NCBI RefSeq assembly: GCF_042662125.1 | Contig: NZ_JBHSXL010000002.1 | Coordinates: 62,001 to 126,000 of the forward strand | Length of the DNA: 64,000 nt | DNA from: Halopenitus salinus | GTDB lineage: Archaea > Halobacteriota > Halobacteria > Halobacteriales > Haloferacaceae | Reading direction: 5' to 3' | Shown: piece by piece, positions 32,467 to 40,881 of the stretch | Numbering within the stretch: position 1 is the stretch's first letter | Layout of the letters: each line of letters starts with the position of its first letter | Notes under the pieces: generated by a model | What the model was told of the DNA's origin: nothing | The model's input: only the letters and a program-made list of their open reading frames with translations | Database searches by the model: none | Translations under genes and position numbers: made by a program

Positions 32467-33225
32467 ATGACTACATTCGGTGTTCTAAACCTCAGTACAG
32501 AACTACAATCGCCGCTACTCGTCGATCCACCGTCAAGGATTATTGTCCACGTTGTCAACGAGGTCGATTTGGATGAAGGACCAGTCGAAATACTTGCGAC
32601 CGAAGATGCGTTGAATACCGCATTCGAAGATTTTGCGGTTGCGTCGAGAGCGGGAGATCTTGTCGATGATGAGGCGCTTACCATCCATCTCCTTGAATCA
32701 CCTACGGAGAACACGCTCCTTGTAAGTGAAGAAGCAGTAAGTTCGCTACTCGATATCGATGGAGAAGTACGAGGGATCACAACGCGAGAAAACGATCTAG
32801 TCGAACATGTGAATACCCAATATCGTCATCGGTTTGAGAGTGCAGAGAGTTACAGATTCGAAACACCATCACGAAGGACTGTACAAAGAACATTACAGGA
32901 AAATCTTGGTAGGGACCTCATGGAGGACTTTATTACTACCATTGAAAACCTCGAAGAGGTGCGTGACGACGTCGACGTCGTAACGGTAGCGCTCCTAATT
33001 GCAGCCAAACATGACAAACAGTTCTACCAAATCTCGAAGTGGGGTGAACAAGTAGGGGTTGGATCCAAATCAACGTTCTCTCGAAGGAAAATGGCGTTAG
33101 AAGAGGAAGGCGCGCTATCCACCGAAAAAGTCAAAATAAATACTGGTCGGCCACGCTTGCGATTGAAAATCGCTGATGAGAACGCTGTGAAATCAATCCT
33201 CAAGAACTCGGGGTCGAGAACCTAG
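32467..33225 (+). CDS. TbsP/DUF5821-like transcription regulator
   Basis: Starting at MTTFGVLNLS (ATG 32467), the 252-residue protein has an N-terminal domain with PVEILATEDALNTAFEDFAVASRAGDLVDDEALTIHLLESPTENTLLVSEEAVSSLLDIDGEVRGI. The VEHVNTQYRHRFESAESYRFETPSRRTV segment and the C-terminal region VALLIAAKHDKQFYQISKWGEQVGVGSKSTFSRRKMALEEEGALST (a winged-helix-like unit) match the DUF5821 family, to which the haloarchaeal regulator TbsP belongs. It probably regulates local or metabolic genes. The codon use is less GC-rich than the neighbours. Confidence 0.65.
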   Translation: MTTFGVLNLSTELQSPLLVDPPSRIIVHVVNEVDLDEGPVEILATEDALNTAFEDFAVASRAGDLVDDEALTIHLLESPTENTLLVSEEAVSSLLDIDGEVRGITTRENDLVEHVNTQYRHRFESAESYRFETPSRRTVQRTLQENLGRDLMEDFITTIENLEEVRDDVDVVTVALLIAAKHDKQFYQISKWGEQVGVGSKSTFSRRKMALEEEGALSTEKVKINTGRPRLRLKIADENAVKSILKNSGSRT

Positions 33226-33248
33226 TAATCATTAGTCGATTACCCAAG

Positions 33249-33425
33249 CTGTCGGCTGGCAGCGTCGCGACCTTCTTCGTCGGCGTCACTCCCGCCATGC
33301 ACGACTTCTGGGTGGTTGATGAGGAATCACGGGACGAAGAGATGACCTCGTTCCTCCAGAACCTCGCCCTGCTCGGCGCCGCGCTGGCGTTCTTGAATCA
33401 GGCGCGGCAGGGCTCGTCCGAATAG
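33249..33425 (+). pseudogene. C-terminal fragment of a DoxX-family membrane protein
   Basis: The frame from 33249 to TAG 33423-33425 encodes about 58 residues with FFVGVTPAMHDFW, then MTSFLQNLALLGAALAFLNQARQGSSE, the C-terminal part of DoxX membrane proteins. No start and no N-terminal helices are present upstream. The fragment follows the TbsP-like gene by 23 bases. It is a remnant of recombination. Confidence 0.55.
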
Positions 33426-33522
33426 ATACCCCGAACGTTCGATCGACTCACTACCGAAAACCACAGTGTGAGTGGCTACCGGCGGCATATTCAATTATGA
33501 GTAGGACTAACACGGTGGTGAG

Positions 33523-33930
33523 ATGGCGGAATCCCGCCGCGCGGGTGACGAACGGGTCAACGTTTTCGTCGTCGACGACGTTCATCTCTTCAAGCATTTC
33601 TTCGAGGACGAGGCGGTCTTCGATCGACTCAAGCGGTACTACAACAACCACCAGTATCGGTTCGAAGTTCCTGCGAACGAGTATGACGAACTCAGGGAAT
33701 TTCTCGAGGATCACGGATATGGACTCGTCGGCGTCGACGTGATCGAGGAGTTCGTTGTGGTAGTGAAGAAATATACCGACCACCCGGACAATATCTTCAA
33801 AGAATCCGTCGTCCAGCGGACGGTTAATGGCTACAACTGTTTTCTAATGACCGATCAGTCGGCTGTCGAAAACGCAGTCCAACAAGGGGCCATTCGCCTA
33901 AGGCAAACAGATCTAGCGAACCCGTTTTGA
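33523..33930 (+). CDS. Hypothetical protein next to helicase genes
   Basis: The 135-residue protein is not recognised. It contains HLFKHFFEDEAVFDRLKRYYNNHQYRFEVPANEYDELREFLEDHGYGLVGVDVIEEFVVVVKKY, a mostly helical segment, and ends near the 3' end of the helicase gene on the opposite strand (27 bases). It starts with ATG at 33523. A role with the helicase pair is possible but not shown. Confidence 0.6.
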   Translation: MAESRRAGDERVNVFVVDDVHLFKHFFEDEAVFDRLKRYYNNHQYRFEVPANEYDELREFLEDHGYGLVGVDVIEEFVVVVKKYTDHPDNIFKESVVQRTVNGYNCFLMTDQSAVENAVQQGAIRLRQTDLANPF

Positions 33931-33957
33931 AGGAACACTATCGTGCCAGACGACTGT

Positions 33958-36363
33958 CTAGAGCTGGTTGATCAGATTGTCCAGTACAAGCAGTGTGGCG
34001 TCAGTATGGAGGAACCGGTTCTGGTTCCCACATTGAGAGTCCATTATACAAGCGGGACAACCACTCGTTCCGTTACAGTTACACTGACTAACTCGCTCGT
34101 GAGTCCGTTCAGCGATCGTCGCTGTTTGCTCAAAGATTCGTTTGCTAAAGCCGAGCCCTCCTTCGACGGCGTCGTGGATAAACCACGTTGGAACGCCCGT
34201 CTCCGGGTGTGCGATAGTACTCAAGCCGCCAAGATCGGATTTGTCCATCCGTAGTTCGAGAGGTGTGAGCTTGATCATTCCGTGTTCGGCGCCGTGGAGG
34301 CCACCACCAAAGACCTCCATTATGTCGCCGTCCGTCAGCGTCGAAGAATCTTCACCCGTTATTTCGCGAAGGACGTCATCCTGTAGCGACGGTGGAGTTT
34401 CGATCCACATCAACTGTGTATTGAGTTCGATCGGCGGAAGGCCCGTAGGTCGTAACGGTTGGGTCGCTGAGCCAGAATTGATGTCCTTCCGACGAAAATG
34501 GGTATAATGGATTTCGACGGTACCCGTTCCCCAAGAGAGCTGGTATCCGTTCCCGAGATCTCGGGTTGCCTCGGGATCGATATCACGGACGGTCTTTTCG
34601 GAGATCGTCTCGGTATACTCGTTTGTCCGAACCTTTTCGACGGTGATGTAGGGGTTTGGAACGTCTTCGACGAAGTCAACGACCTCGTACTGGATCCCGT
34701 TGTGGAGAAAGAGCGCGCCTTCGTGATGGTCTCGATATGCTCGTTCACGGTCGATCGGCTCCATATCGATGTCCCGATCCTGACAGCGGACGTCAAACTG
34801 GATATCTGAGGACGTATACATCGAAATGTCGGACTGCGGTCGCGGAGAGCCGGTATAGCGAACGCTTCGCGACAGATCACCCGCGAGTTTCCCGGCATCG
34901 ATCCACATCTCGACAGCACGATCGAGGCGATCTCCATCGAACCACTCCCGATCGGCGACCGTCAGCGGGTGTTCTTGTGCAGCGCACAGGATATGCTGTG
35001 CGTAGACAGGGTTGTTCTCGAGCCCGATGACGGCATCCTCGATCGCATCGCCGAGAACGTACGTAGGATCATCGAGAATGTACTGGTCGATCGCGTCTGC
35101 CCGAGCAACGAACACCGAGAGGGCATCAGAATCGCCACGGCCGGATCGTCCGATCTGCTGCCAGAACGACTGTCGAGTACCCGGATATCCCGTGAGTATC
35201 GTTGCATCCATCGAACCGATGTCGATCCCAAGCTCGAGGGCGTTCGTCGACGTGACGCCGTCAAGTTGCTCGCTCTTGAACTGGTATTCGGTTCCACGAC
35301 GTGTCTCCTTACCCAGACCGGCGTGGTACGGTTCGACGCTTAGATAGCCGGATTTTGGGTGAGAACTCGCCGCGTTACCGGCGTATTTCGCTCCGAGCTC
35401 CGCGTTCTTCCGACTCCGAGTGAACATCAGCGTCTGGATGCCGTTGAGTCCAAGATGCGCAAGAACGGAACTCGCTTCGCGAACAGGATTCGTTTGCGCC
35501 TGTTGAAACTCCTCGAAGTCGGCATCAGGACCCAACATCCCGTCGTCGACGGGTGGCTTCCAGAACGCGATGTCACGCTTGCCTTGAGGCGAGCCGTCTT
35601 CATCAACGACGGTAAACGATTTTCCGGTCAGTCGCCGCGAGTGTTCAGAGGGATTCCCGATCGTTGCGGAGGTACAGACGATCTGCGGGTCACTGTCGTA
35701 GTGTTCCAGGATCCGTCGTAATCGGCGGATCGTCCACGCAACGTGCATCCCGTGGACGCCCGTGTACGTGTGGGATTCGTCGATCGCGAGAAGGTCACAG
35801 TTTGCCCAGAATGTGTGCCATCGCGTGTGGTGTGCCAAGTAGACGTTGACCCCGACGAAGTTCGTGATGATAACGTCGGCCGTTTCCCGAATCTGCTTTC
35901 GGCGATCCTGGGGAGTATCGCCGTCGTATACTCGAACGGAAATGTTCAATCCCAGCGTGCTGAAGAACTCGTTGAGTTCCTGTTCCTGATCTCGAGATAA
36001 CGCCTTCGTCGGGTAGACGAGAAGTGCCGTCGAATCCGGATCCTCGAGATAGTTTCGAGCAATTTGAAGGGCATAGACGTAGGTTTTTCCCGATGACGTC
36101 GAGGTTGCGACACAGACGTCATCACCATCTGCTAAATGACGGAGGGCAGATTCCTGGTGGGTGTAGAGATCCCCCACAGACTCACTGACCGAAGCAGCGA
36201 GCCCAGCATCGAGTACTTCGTGCGGATCAACGTATGCACCGGCTTGTGCAGAAACGGATTCGGCGTGTTGTAACTGACCGTCGTACTGGGGAAACGTTCG
36301 TTCGAGTCCTCGAGCAGTAATTGGGGCGTACTCCGGTGGGTCTGGGTCTGGATCTGAGCTCAT
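33958..36363 (-). CDS. DEAD/DEAH helicase with C-terminal DUF1998/MZB-type cysteine motif, MrfA (YprA)-like
   Basis: The 801-residue helicase starts at MSSDPDPDPPEYAP (ATG 36363). The motifs are VATSTSSGKTYVYAL (Walker A), LLAIDESHTYTGVH (DEAH-like DESH), CTSATIGNP, and the C-terminal RecA-like lobe with ALELGIDIGSMDATILTGYPGTRQSFWQQIGRSGRG. The C-terminal part has a four-cysteine cluster CNCNGTSGCPACIMDSQC typical of DUF1998 proteins such as MrfA and Hrq1. In bacteria, MrfA with its exonuclease partner MrfB repairs mitomycin-type DNA damage. The exonuclease gene directly precedes this one on the same strand (2-base gap). Confidence 0.85.
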   Translation of the reverse strand: MSSDPDPDPPEYAPITARGLERTFPQYDGQLQHAESVSAQAGAYVDPHEVLDAGLAASVSESVGDLYTHQESALRHLADGDDVCVATSTSSGKTYVYALQIARNYLEDPDSTALLVYPTKALSRDQEQELNEFFSTLGLNISVRVYDGDTPQDRRKQIRETADVIITNFVGVNVYLAHHTRWHTFWANCDLLAIDESHTYTGVHGMHVAWTIRRLRRILEHYDSDPQIVCTSATIGNPSEHSRRLTGKSFTVVDEDGSPQGKRDIAFWKPPVDDGMLGPDADFEEFQQAQTNPVREASSVLAHLGLNGIQTLMFTRSRKNAELGAKYAGNAASSHPKSGYLSVEPYHAGLGKETRRGTEYQFKSEQLDGVTSTNALELGIDIGSMDATILTGYPGTRQSFWQQIGRSGRGDSDALSVFVARADAIDQYILDDPTYVLGDAIEDAVIGLENNPVYAQHILCAAQEHPLTVADREWFDGDRLDRAVEMWIDAGKLAGDLSRSVRYTGSPRPQSDISMYTSSDIQFDVRCQDRDIDMEPIDRERAYRDHHEGALFLHNGIQYEVVDFVEDVPNPYITVEKVRTNEYTETISEKTVRDIDPEATRDLGNGYQLSWGTGTVEIHYTHFRRKDINSGSATQPLRPTGLPPIELNTQLMWIETPPSLQDDVLREITGEDSSTLTDGDIMEVFGGGLHGAEHGMIKLTPLELRMDKSDLGGLSTIAHPETGVPTWFIHDAVEGGLGFSKRIFEQTATIAERTHERVSQCNCNGTSGCPACIMDSQCGNQNRFLHTDATLLVLDNLINQL

Positions 36364-36365
36364 GG

Positions 36366-37811
36366 TTACCAATCAGTGAGACGTTGCTGTGTGGTTGTTT
36401 CCGTGGTATCGCGAGATGGTTCGTTGGTCGATACGATACGGTTACTCTTTGCGAGTGACTCATAGATCACAGCGAGCCCTCGGACGTCGTCTTCACAGTA
36501 GGACTTAAACCGATCCCAATCAGGCTCCGTCGACGGGGATCGATCCGCCATCCATTGTTGATACGTTCGGGCAACTGCAGCTCCAGTCAATCCGGTCTCG
36601 TCACGTTCGTACCCGAGAGCGGCGGCGACGTCTTCGAGTTTATTCGTGCGGCCAGGAAGGATCGCGTTCTGGTTCTCAACGGCCCACTGGTAGGGATCGA
36701 AGCGATAGGTACTGTTCCAGTCGTCCTCGTAGTGTGGACAATACTCGATGATGTGGTCGTGGATAACGCTGAAGTCGAACTTCCAGCCACGATACGCCAC
36801 GAGAGGACGATGGCTCGCGTTTGCCGTGTACCACGCCAGGAAGTCCTCGAGAGCCTGTCCTGGTTCGTCGGGGTTCATCTGAATGAATGACAGGTATCGG
36901 CCGTCCGCAGCTGTGCCATCCAGGACACCGATAAGCCACGTGATCGTCGGAGAGAGTCCATCCGTTTCGATGTCGATGTACACAGGATCTCCGTTCGGAA
37001 GCGGGTCGTCGGACTTGCGTACGATCTCGTCGTGAGCGATCGCCGTTGCGCTTTGTTGGATTCGGTCAGCGATCGTCTTCCCGAGTCCGGGAAACTCAGA
37101 CAGTGAGCTCGAAGACGTATTGGCGATATCTTCGCGACTCGTGAAACCTGCTTCTCGGAGCTGTTGTGCGCGTTTGCCTCCGACCTGATCCAACGCTCGA
37201 AGTCCTAGTTGCGATCGGTTCACTGAACGCGTGAGCACACGTCCATCTTCTCGACAGTCAAGAGCGACGAGAGGAGTGCCCGCATATCCCGAATCGAACC
37301 CCCCACCAATGACGGTGAGGCCGTCCCACTCACGGCGATAGTCGGCTGGAAGGGACGCCGAGATGTGGACATAATCTCCCTCGAGCTGGCTCGTTTGAAG
37401 GGATGAGAGGTACGCTTCGCGACCGACGAGTGTGGTCGAGAGTGATGTCGCGTCCACATCCAGCTCGAGGAGTCCACTAAGGACGAACGATGGCTGATCG
37501 ACGTCGAGGTCCCGGTGTTCACATTCACGAAGTTCGCGAAGGGACTGTTCGGTCGGTGCAAGGACGACCTGAACGCCATCGATACGACGTGGACCACTCG
37601 CTGGTGCGTTACTCGCAGGATGGTACAGGAGGGTTTCCGAACCAAGACGTCGGCGAAGACGACTTGCAGCACGCGGTGCCGGAGCATCTCCCGTTAAGAG
37701 GACGATCGACGGATCGTAGTAGGTGAGCCAGTCGTCCAGCAGTGATGACTCAGCCCGCTCGACGAACTGTGGAGATGCACACGCGATACGAGTAGTAGCA
37801 GGCGTCGACAT
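36366..37811 (-). CDS. RNase-H-like exonuclease with HhH domain, MrfB (YprB)-like
   Basis: The 481-residue protein has a helix-hairpin-helix region (LRALDQVGGKRAQQLREAGF, SLSEFPGLGKTIADRIQQS). The C-terminal exonuclease domain of the YprB/RNase H_2 type contains PVYIDIETDGLSPTITWLIGV (DxE motif), VAYRGWKFDFSVIHDHI and SYCEDDVRGLAVIYESL (the final DxxxD). The N-terminal part (1-200) resembles an alpha/beta fold that may bind the helicase. Together with the helicase gene downstream this forms an archaeal MrfAB-like pair. The start is ATG 37811. Confidence 0.8.
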   Translation of the reverse strand: MSTPATTRIACASPQFVERAESSLLDDWLTYYDPSIVLLTGDAPAPRAASRLRRRLGSETLLYHPASNAPASGPRRIDGVQVVLAPTEQSLRELRECEHRDLDVDQPSFVLSGLLELDVDATSLSTTLVGREAYLSSLQTSQLEGDYVHISASLPADYRREWDGLTVIGGGFDSGYAGTPLVALDCREDGRVLTRSVNRSQLGLRALDQVGGKRAQQLREAGFTSREDIANTSSSSLSEFPGLGKTIADRIQQSATAIAHDEIVRKSDDPLPNGDPVYIDIETDGLSPTITWLIGVLDGTAADGRYLSFIQMNPDEPGQALEDFLAWYTANASHRPLVAYRGWKFDFSVIHDHIIEYCPHYEDDWNSTYRFDPYQWAVENQNAILPGRTNKLEDVAAALGYERDETGLTGAAVARTYQQWMADRSPSTEPDWDRFKSYCEDDVRGLAVIYESLAKSNRIVSTNEPSRDTTETTTQQRLTDW

Positions 37812-37952
37812 TTCTGGAGAGAGAGTGTGTGTTCATCGGTACGGCGGCCACCGTCTTGAGTGTCTGGTTCCGTGAGCTGGTTTGAGTCGCCGTAGCCACA
37901 AAGAGACGACGTACCTCCGCTGTTTCCGATGGAGTGGTTTCCGGAGTGAACC

Positions 37953-38031
37953 GCCTCGGGGTCAATTGGTTCGAGAGAGCGAAGCTCTCTCGTCATCACG
38001 GAAATGGAAGATTTCCGAACGACCCCGAGGC
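37953..38031. other. 79-nt three-way-junction-like element (possible structured RNA or DNA element)
   Basis: An 11-base outer stem GCCTCGGGGTC / GACCCCGAGGC (37953-37963, 38021-38031) encloses two perfect hairpins. The first is CGAGAGAGC-GAA-GCTCTCTCG (37972-37992), the second CGGAAAT-GGAAG-ATTTCCG (37999-38017). All three stems are perfect. It lies between the 3' end of the Fic gene and the exonuclease gene, both on the minus strand. The function is unknown: a structured 3' UTR, small RNA, terminator or a protein-binding DNA site are possible. ORB-like sequence (CCTCCGCTGTTTCCGATGG) lies just to the left, at about 37914-37932. Confidence 0.6.
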
Positions 38032-38079
38032 ACTCGGCCTGTTCCGCCTGTAGATATCGTGTGGAGGGATGACTGCTTC

Positions 38080-39249
38080 CTAGTATGTCTGGGGAGGTTT
38101 TTCGAGAATCTCGAAGATTTCGGTTGCTCGATACTCCTTGTTGCGTTCTCTTCCGGTGGTTTCCTCGAGCACGTCGTCATCGATCAGACTGTCGATCGCT
38201 CGATACGCAGTGGGGCCCGTCACGTCCAGCAGTTCCTGAACGAGTGCGGCTGTGACGTAGGGTTGTTCGAAAAGCGAGCACGCTAATCTGGCGTCAGCGC
38301 GTGCGTATCCACCATAGGTCTCCTCATACCGGGACTGAAGATTGCGTAGTTCACGTGATCGACGTAACGACTCCTCCGCTTGGTGGCGAATTCCCGTCAC
38401 GAAAAACTCGATCCACGCTTCCCATTCGCCCTCGTATCTGACCGCCTCCAGTCGCTCGACGTAGGTATCCTTGAACCGGTTGAAGTACTCGCTCAGGTAG
38501 AGATTTGGTTGCTCGAGGTATCCGCCGGCGTACAACTGGAGTGTGATCAACAAGCGGCCGAGACGGCCATTGCCGTCTCCATATGGATGAATCGTCTCGA
38601 ATTGGTAGTGCGTCAGTGCGATGTCGATGAGTGGGTGATAGGTCCCGCCGGTTCGGATGTACGTCAGCAACGCGTCCATATGGCCCTCCACCGTTCCAGG
38701 GACTGGCGGGACGAACTCACCGAGGTGATTTGGATGCCGTTTGAACTCCCCGATCGTTTCGGTCTCGCGTCTGTCCGCAGGGACGTTCGTGAGGAGCGTT
38801 TCGTGGAGTGAGTGAAGCAGCTCGAGCGAGATGTGCTCGCCGACGCCGATCCGTTCGATCCCCGCTTCGAGTGCATCCTCATAGTTGAGGACCTCTTGAA
38901 CGTCCTTCGTGTCAGTGAGCTCCGTACCGTGTTGCCCTGTGGATGATGCACCAGACCGAGTCTCGTAACTATAGAGGGCGTTATAGTCGATATCGGCACC
39001 CTCGATTTCGGACGACTCCATCGCCTCCTTCCGCAGCAACGAGGTGTATAATACGGGCGCGAAATCCACCGTCAAGGAGAATCCACCGAGCTTCCCGAGC
39101 CAAAACGTTGCCTCGGACAACGTCTCATAGAACGCGGCGTCGAACGTGAGATCAGTTTTTGGAGGGAGTGGCTCCGGCTTGTAATACGGATTCGCACCAT
39201 ATGGGACGTGTTTCCCGGGAGCCGAATCAGGTAAATCCTCACCCACCAT
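38080..39249 (-). CDS. Fic-family protein (AMPylase-like)
   Basis: The 389-residue protein has the Fic core motif HPYGDGNGRLGRLL in the middle and an N-terminal region containing KEAMESSEIEGADIDY, whose SSEIEG matches the inhibitory helix ((S/T)xxxE) that blocks the active site. It therefore probably self-inhibits. A C-terminal winged-helix-like region (TAALVQELLDVTGPTAYRAIDSLIDDDVLEETTG) is present, as in stand-alone Fic proteins. Fic proteins AMPylate target proteins and can act as toxins. The ATG is at 39249. Confidence 0.85.
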   Translation of the reverse strand: MVGEDLPDSAPGKHVPYGANPYYKPEPLPPKTDLTFDAAFYETLSEATFWLGKLGGFSLTVDFAPVLYTSLLRKEAMESSEIEGADIDYNALYSYETRSGASSTGQHGTELTDTKDVQEVLNYEDALEAGIERIGVGEHISLELLHSLHETLLTNVPADRRETETIGEFKRHPNHLGEFVPPVPGTVEGHMDALLTYIRTGGTYHPLIDIALTHYQFETIHPYGDGNGRLGRLLITLQLYAGGYLEQPNLYLSEYFNRFKDTYVERLEAVRYEGEWEAWIEFFVTGIRHQAEESLRRSRELRNLQSRYEETYGGYARADARLACSLFEQPYVTAALVQELLDVTGPTAYRAIDSLIDDDVLEETTGRERNKEYRATEIFEILEKPPQTY

Positions 39250-39518
39250 TGTTGTCTAGTGGATTTATTCCCTCCAGCCAATTAAAATTGAGGTATTGAA
39301 TATACCTAATGGGTGAAGAGTCGCGTACTAGTATTATTCATACCCCTATTTTTTAATCAGTATATCAAAGACGGGTTTCAAACAGTGGGCGTGATCTATC
39401 GGCGCTGAACTTGCACCGTCGCCTGTTGGTACTATCCTCATCGGTGAGATGAAGCAGCGGAGCCAGCGGCCATTCTCCGTGCACGCTCGTGGAGGCGGCG
39501 CTCCTCAAACGCGGTGGC

Positions 39519-39695
39519 CTAATCACCGAGTTCCACGTACACGTCGTCGATTTGTTCTGAATCAAACTCGAGGACGTCCACGTCCGCCGGTGGGCCAGCG
39601 CCATATTCATCGCGATACACTTCAATTCGATCAGTGAGTTCCGATACGTGATCCTGTAACTCGTCGAGGGTGTTTTCCTGTGCGAGTGTATTCAC
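39519..39695 (-). CDS. 58-residue small acidic protein overlapping the DUF6788-like gene
   Basis: A GTG at 39695 overlaps the stop of the preceding gene by four bases (GTGA). The frame runs to TAG at 39519-39521. It encodes VNTLAQENTLDELQDHV, then ELTDRIEVYRDEYGAGPP, and ends IDDVYVELGD. The first half is helical and coiled-coil-like, the composition is acidic, and the coupling to the upstream gene argues that it is real. It is shorter than common length cut-offs. Function unknown. Confidence 0.6.
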   Translation of the reverse strand: MNTLAQENTLDELQDHVSELTDRIEVYRDEYGAGPPADVDVLEFDSEQIDDVYVELGD

Positions 39696-40039
39696 TCGAC
39701 GCCATCAGAAACCGGGCCGTGGTATTCCCACTCGAGACTGTCACCTCGTCGACGAACTGTGTACTTGTAGGGACCGTGGAGCTCCCCCTGTTGGCATTTG
39801 CAGCTATCTTTTCCGCAGGTTACCTTCTTGATCACGACTGTCCCATCACTCGATTCCTCAACGGCCTCGATCGATTCATCGTCGTCGACGTCGATATCGG
39901 TGGCGTCGACGTCTTGGCGGTATGCGAGAAGATCGTCGATCCACGCTTGGAGCTCGTGTAGGGTCTGACCGTCCTGTTTGGGAATACCCTCAGCGAAATA
40001 CTTCGGAAGCGAATCAGGAGCAGGTGGTTGGTTCGGCAT
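39692..40039 (-). CDS. DUF6788-like zinc-ribbon-like protein
   Basis: The 115-residue protein starts at MPNQPPAPDSLPKYFAEGIPKQDGQTL (ATG 40039). The C-terminal part has the DUF6788 pattern VTCGKDSCKCQQGELHGPYKYTVRRRGDS, with Cys residues that may bind zinc. An 11-base inverted repeat (TCTTACCAAAC / GTTTGGTAAGA) lies directly upstream of the start, suggesting autoregulation; a copy of this repeat occurs at 44121. The gene is coupled to the 58-codon gene. Together they may be regulators of the replication module. Confidence 0.6.
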   Translation of the reverse strand: MPNQPPAPDSLPKYFAEGIPKQDGQTLHELQAWIDDLLAYRQDVDATDIDVDDDESIEAVEESSDGTVVIKKVTCGKDSCKCQQGELHGPYKYTVRRRGDSLEWEYHGPVSDGVE

Positions 40040-40041
40040 TA

Positions 40042-40087
40042 TCTTACCAAACACTAGACGGACATAGACCATAAAAGTTTGGTAAGA
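40042..40087. promoter_or_regulatory. Inverted repeat TCTTACCAAAC / GTTTGGTAAGA, copy 1
   Basis: Perfect 11-base arms at 40042-40052 and 40077-40087 with a 24-base spacer, immediately upstream of the DUF6788-like gene on the minus strand. The same arms recur at 44121-44163, beyond the origin and the initiator and ATPase genes. It probably binds a regulator encoded in the module. Confidence 0.6.
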
Positions 40088-40100
40088 TTCGAGCCGCTGC

Positions 40101-40840
40101 CTCCCCCCGTCGTTTCCGAAGCAATCCCGGTCAATATCGGTACTGTAACCGATATACCGGCGATCAGAATGCTACGGACATAGTGGATAAACGCAAGCAA
40201 TCTACACACCGCTATTTCCGAAGCTAACCCGCAAGAGACGAGTCCCACTCCACCATTTCCGGAGCTTCGTATGAGCTGCACGAACACGATCGGATGAGAT
40301 GCCAACGAACGCGTTGAATCTCAATAAAAATCGAGAGAATTGGAGGAATACACGCTGGAGAGATCGAGTGTTATTGGACCGAGGAGACGTTCCATTCGCA
40401 GTTAATCGAATCAATGTGGACTAATCATATCCACGTTTTGGACGGACAACCCTCCACCATTTCCTAAGCTTTCTCCATACGGTAAAGACAAAGACCCTCA
40501 CTCCACTGTTTCCTAAGCTATCGTTGAGGGAAAGAGGGAGAGGACGAAGGAATCAGCAAGCCTCGCCGGATCACTCACGTACCTTCTCAAACAAAAGAAA
40601 ATAAAATAGATATATTGTATTAGTATCACTTTCTTATTATGGTACTGCGGAAACTGTTCCTAGTATAGTGTCTTAATTCTTTCCCATATATTCGTTCGTT
40701 CTTATTGTGGTGACACGTGGTTTAGTCATTGCTTCGGAAACAGTGGAGTGAGTGTGTTATAAAAAGGAGCCGAGCTTCGGAACCGTTGGTGGTGTGTATA
40801 TTTATAAACTCCCGAGCTTAGGACGCTTCGGAAACTAAGG
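40101..40840. repeat. Replication-origin repeats (ORB-like), AT-rich unwinding region, upstream of orc1/cdc6
   Basis: Consensus CTCCACYRTTTCCKRAGCT. Five copies read forward: about 40101-40122, 40205-40225, 40245-40266, 40451-40470 and 40501-40519. Three read reverse: 40731-40748, 40773-40792 and 40825-40840. An AT-rich stretch from about 40595 to 40695 lies between the two groups (AAATAAAATAGATATATTG, ATTCTTTCCCATATATTCG). Repeats facing each other across an AT-rich stretch are the classical haloarchaeal origin layout. The right group extends into the promoter of the orc1/cdc6 gene. Confidence 0.8.
40797..40806 (+). promoter_or_regulatory. Candidate TATA element of orc1/cdc6
   Basis: TATATTTATA at 40797-40806 lies between two reverse ORB-like copies, 76-85 bases before the ATG at 40882. 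The initiator may therefore control its own transcription by binding the repeats. Transcript start position unknown. Confidence 0.4.
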
Positions 40841-40881
40841 AAGCAGTGGTTTTATTATCTCCTGGTGTGAGGCCGTTTTCC

